This document shows positions 60,848 through 64,000 of a DNA stretch of 64,000 nt, piece by piece (within the stretch, counting starts at the first letter, position 1; every line of letters begins with the position of its first letter). Origin of the DNA: Grammothele lineata (taxonomy: Eukaryota > Basidiomycota > Agaricomycetes > Polyporales > Polyporaceae). The notes under the pieces are model-generated. The model searched no databases, was not told the origin of the DNA, and saw nothing but the letters and a program-made list of their open reading frames with translations. The DNA is taken from NCBI GenBank assembly GCA_002150815.3, contig NDFF03000094.1:1-64000 (forward strand), in the 5' to 3' direction. The position numbers were made by a program, and so were the translations under genes.

Positions 60848-63509
60848 CTATTGCGTCATGCACCATCGTGAGATTGCTGAGACGCAGAAGCGAAAAAGGG
60901 TATTGAAGGAGTGCAAGGGGTACGTACCAGGGTAATACCAGAACGTCACGGCGATGATGACGTACAGGCACATGAGGATCATGCCCTCCAGCCAGTTGCT
61001 GTGTAAAGCATGCGTCAGCAACGAAGAGACGGAGGCAGCAACGACGGCGGAAATGACGTCATCCCCGCACGGAGATGAGCTCACCTCTTGCCATCCTGCA
61101 CACAGTAGTTGACTACGAGGACTGAGATACAAGATCGAGTAAGAATCATACACGCAACGTAGTCAGCGTCGAGAGAGCACATACCGGATAAGAAGAGTAC
61201 AATCGACTCAAATGGATCGAAGAGCAGGCTCAGCGGCTTGCCGATGATCCACGCGAGGGTGACGATGAATGGAATGACAAAGAGAGCAATTTGCTGCGGG
61301 GAATTCGCGATACAGCGCAGCGTTAAGTGCCAACTCAAGTGAAACGGGAGGGCGGAGTGGCGGTATACGCACAATGCTGGAACCCACTGCGACACCCAGA
61401 CTGAGCGTAAGCTTGTCCTTCACGGAAACGGTGACAGCCGTGACATGTTCTATGCTCGGCAGATTCGAAGGAAGGGGAGAGAGGGCGTTAGGATCGATGT
61501 CGACCTCTCGAAAGCCGCATAAGCTTACCAGCCGCGTTTCCCACTATGGGAAGCAGGATCAAGCCAATGAATTCCTTGCCGATTGTTCCCGTGTCGGCAA
61601 GGCCATTGATGGAATCGACAAGCCATTCGGCGGTCACAGCGACGAACTAACAAGTGATGGCTTCCTTAGCATGGTCCTGTGAAGGCAGCGAGCAAAGAAG
61701 GCGTACCACGGTGACGACGACGAGGAGACCGATAGTAAGAGGGACACTCATTTGGGGTTTCTCCTCCTCGACTTCTTCTGTCGCGGCCTCAGGATCTTCA
61801 TTCGTGCTGGAAGACGAGCCGGCTATCGAAGACGCGTGAACGTTGGGCAACTGCAACAAGGGAATAGAGCTACTGTTGGTCGGAGCTCCTGTCCCATCGC
61901 CATTCGGTGCTTCTTCCTTCTTCTTCCTCGACGCGTACTTTGTCGAACGGAAGACATCCGGGTGGTTATCATCATACAACGTCTTGTGTGAGAAGAGTTG
62001 GAAGACGAGATACGAGCCATAAACTGAGTAAGTGGTGAGCACAGGCTGAATGGTAGCTGTTCGGGTTGAGGGAACGCACTGAACAGAAGGATGATGGCGA
62101 CCTGCAAAGACAAGAATTGAACTCCTGAGCACCCGAATAAACAGCAGAAGACTGCGCTGACGTACGCCATGGCTGACGGCAAGAATATCCTTAGCCTCTT
62201 GAGGATCATCGATCGCACTGTCCGCAGTAAGATGGAATGCCGCCGGTAAAAGCACCGCAATCACGGAGACCGTCAGCAACGAAGAGTTGAGCTGCGTGAC
62301 ACCTGTCAAGCAGCATTGGTATGAGAAACATCCGAGAAAGGGGTCGGGGTCGGGAGCAGTTCGAGCCCCATAACAGTGGAGGTCTCGACTGATGGTAGGG
62401 ACGGTACTCACTCTGCCCAAATCCCTGCTCCGAGAATCTCGTTCCTCCTGCAAAGAAACACATCCCCAGCACGAGCACTGCGACAAAGTAATAACATCAG
62501 GACGAGCGTTTAATGTGGTCGAGTGCGGTCATAGAGCGCTTACGCAGGTTACTCAAGATTGAACCGACGACTGTAAATACGACTATCAGTACATGCTGAG
62601 CGCTCGGTGCAAAAGACATACGCGAAGACTGCACAACTTGGAGTTCGCACTTGATAAGAGCAATGATCTGGAGACAACACCAACACGTCAAAGGCTTGTT
62701 CTGTGACTCCAGCGCATATCAACACACCGCTACAATCAACTCTACCCTGGATATCAAACATTAGCTAGCCACACGAATAATGTTATGAAGACTCGTACGC
62801 ATTGCCCTGAAGGGAAGGTTAGCATGACTCGCTGAAGCGACAACATCAGAACTTACCAGAGTCGCATTCATGAGGCCAGCAAGAGTTTGTCCTACCCGCA
62901 TTGACAGTTCATCGGTGGCGAAGGCGAGTAGCTGTGCAGTAACATTTCAGATCATGACGAGGACCTAGTAATGACCCTATCACACCTTTGCCAGCGGGAT
63001 GATGGCCAGGAAGGAGACTAGGGTACGATGAGACTCATGAAAGGACGAAGAACGAGCGAACTCACAAACAAAGATGATCGTATCATGTTTGTCCGAATCG
63101 GAAAGTGCGAAGTGCAACGCCCACTGAGAGCCATATCAGACGGAGCGCAATGGCGGTAACCATTCGACTCACCGATACAGGGATGCAAACCAGCAAGACA
63201 TTAAGCCCTGAAAAAAGTAGTGTGAGGAGGAGCGAAGGCATCTGAAAAGGAGGACGGACAAGACATCGTAATAATGGCTTTGATTCCCTGAAGAAGGGGT
63301 GGGGCATCTCCGACTGGTTTACTGGGCATGGTGAGCGATCGGATGAGTGATATAGAATTTGAGGCTTGGGAGGTACGCGAAGTGGCTCGTCCGAGGATGT
63401 TCGTATTTGTAGTCGTCCTCCTTACTGGACCTCCCTCAGGCGTTTCGAAGGTGGGGCGTTTTTGTGCTCCTGAGAGTGGTGTGGCGGTTGAGCTGGCGGT
63501 CTGCTCCAT
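60848..63509 (-). CDS. vacuolar Ca2+/H+ antiporter (CAX/Vcx1 type)
   Basis: About 600 residues starting MEQTASSTATPLSGAQKRPT, a disordered N-terminus, then VGDAPPLLQGIKAII and a series of membrane helices. Two inverted halves carry the family acidic motifs: NATLGNAVELIVAIIALI in the first half and LLPIVGNAAEHVTAVTVSV in the second. LVGSILSNLLLVLGMCFFAG and SLGVAVGSSIQIALFVIPF are adjacent. Between the halves lies a long cytosolic loop with basic (KYASRKKKEE) and acidic (STNEDPEAATEEVEEEKPQM) parts. CAX proteins use the proton gradient to load Ca2+ into vacuoles. The end reads ILMCLYVIIAVTFWYYPG. A final intron starting gtacgt may follow, but both readings end at 60848. More than ten introns of about 60 nt. 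Confidence 0.92.
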
Positions 63510-64000
63510 TATTGTTGCGTATGTATACGTGGGTTGCTGCGGGGGAAGGGGCGATGCAACTGCAACTGGGAAACCGAGTACGAGGCAGCGCGGAAGGACA
63601 AGAGAACAGGTCCAGGAAGCCCGCCGGCCTTATGTTGGACGTTTGCGGGGCGGGACAGGTGGCGCGCTTCTCAGACCGAGGGCTAGGCGTGGGAACCCCC
63701 CTCCCCTCAGACCCCCGAAACCCCTGAAGGAAAAACAGTACTGTGTCACGCGCAGCATCTCCAGATCTCGATCGGGGCAGGTTGGAGCTCAAGCGCTCAT
63801 CAGTCCCTCTGACGCCAACTTCACGTTCAGGCTCGGACTCAACTTTACCCAACCGTACAGCTGTCTTCAAACAGGGTAGACACGCCCGATGTATACGGCG
63901 CCAAGTTCAACTTTACACACACCCGCCTTACTTACGCCTTTGAAAGGAGCTCAAAACTGGAAGCTGGCGCAACTTGATTGATGCAATGGCTCCAAAAACC
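63510..64000. other. intergenic, antiporter promoter to window edge
   Basis: Upstream region of the minus-strand antiporter gene. Open frames are short and partly antisense to each other. No gene supported inside the window. Confidence 0.45.

Overview
This window is nuclear DNA of a filamentous basidiomycete, most likely an agaricomycete. The evidence is GC-rich sequence, genes split by many introns of about 50-70 nt, no operons, basidiomycete-style versions of housekeeping genes, and a FunK1-type protein kinase, a family expanded in mushroom-forming fungi. I read about twenty protein genes. I found no convincing tRNA, rRNA, transposon, CRISPR array or virus-derived sequence. Most gene models were joined by hand from exons in different frames, so outer limits are firmer than every internal splice site.

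Layout. 0-5.4 kb: a small Tudor-like Hva1 protein (+) and the HOPS tethering subunit Vps39/Vam6 (-). 6-9.2 kb: an ankyrin-repeat protein (-). 10.3-12.7 kb: the mRNA export receptor Mex67 (-), divergent from an AT-hook/SANT nuclear protein (+), which is followed by a second SANT-like protein (+). 18.4-22.4 kb: a zinc-binding LysM protein (-) divergent from a secreted endonuclease/exonuclease/phosphatase-family nuclease (+). 22.9-25.6 kb: FunK1 kinase (+). 26-30.8 kb: Arp3 (+) converging on the pseudokinase AMPylase SelO (-). 31.2-33.4 kb: a cytochrome b5/acyl-CoA dehydrogenase fusion (-). 35.2-37.5 kb: B-type cyclin (-). 38.5-41.8 kb: an FHA/G-patch protein (-) divergent from an XLF/Nej1 end-joining factor (+). 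42.4-43.9 kb: a tentative Cys-rich hypothetical gene (-). 44.5-47.2 kb: Dbp6/DDX51 RNA helicase (+). 48.3-53.4 kb: ABCC-type ABC transporter (+). 54.0-60.2 kb: an alpha-methylacyl-CoA racemase-like enzyme followed by the Fox2/MFE-2 multifunctional beta-oxidation enzyme (+,+). 60.8-63.5 kb: vacuolar Ca2+/H+ antiporter (-).

Functional links. The strongest theme is peroxisomal fatty-acid oxidation. The acyl-CoA dehydrogenase fusion, the racemase and MFE-2 all end in PTS1-like tripeptides (ARL, AKL, ARL), and the last two are tandem neighbours. The most easily missed gene is the XLF/Nej1 homologue. It is spread over eight exons, and no single long reading frame shows its fold. The rest is a typical mixture of conserved housekeeping genes. 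I saw no convincing evidence of a wholly new multi-gene system.
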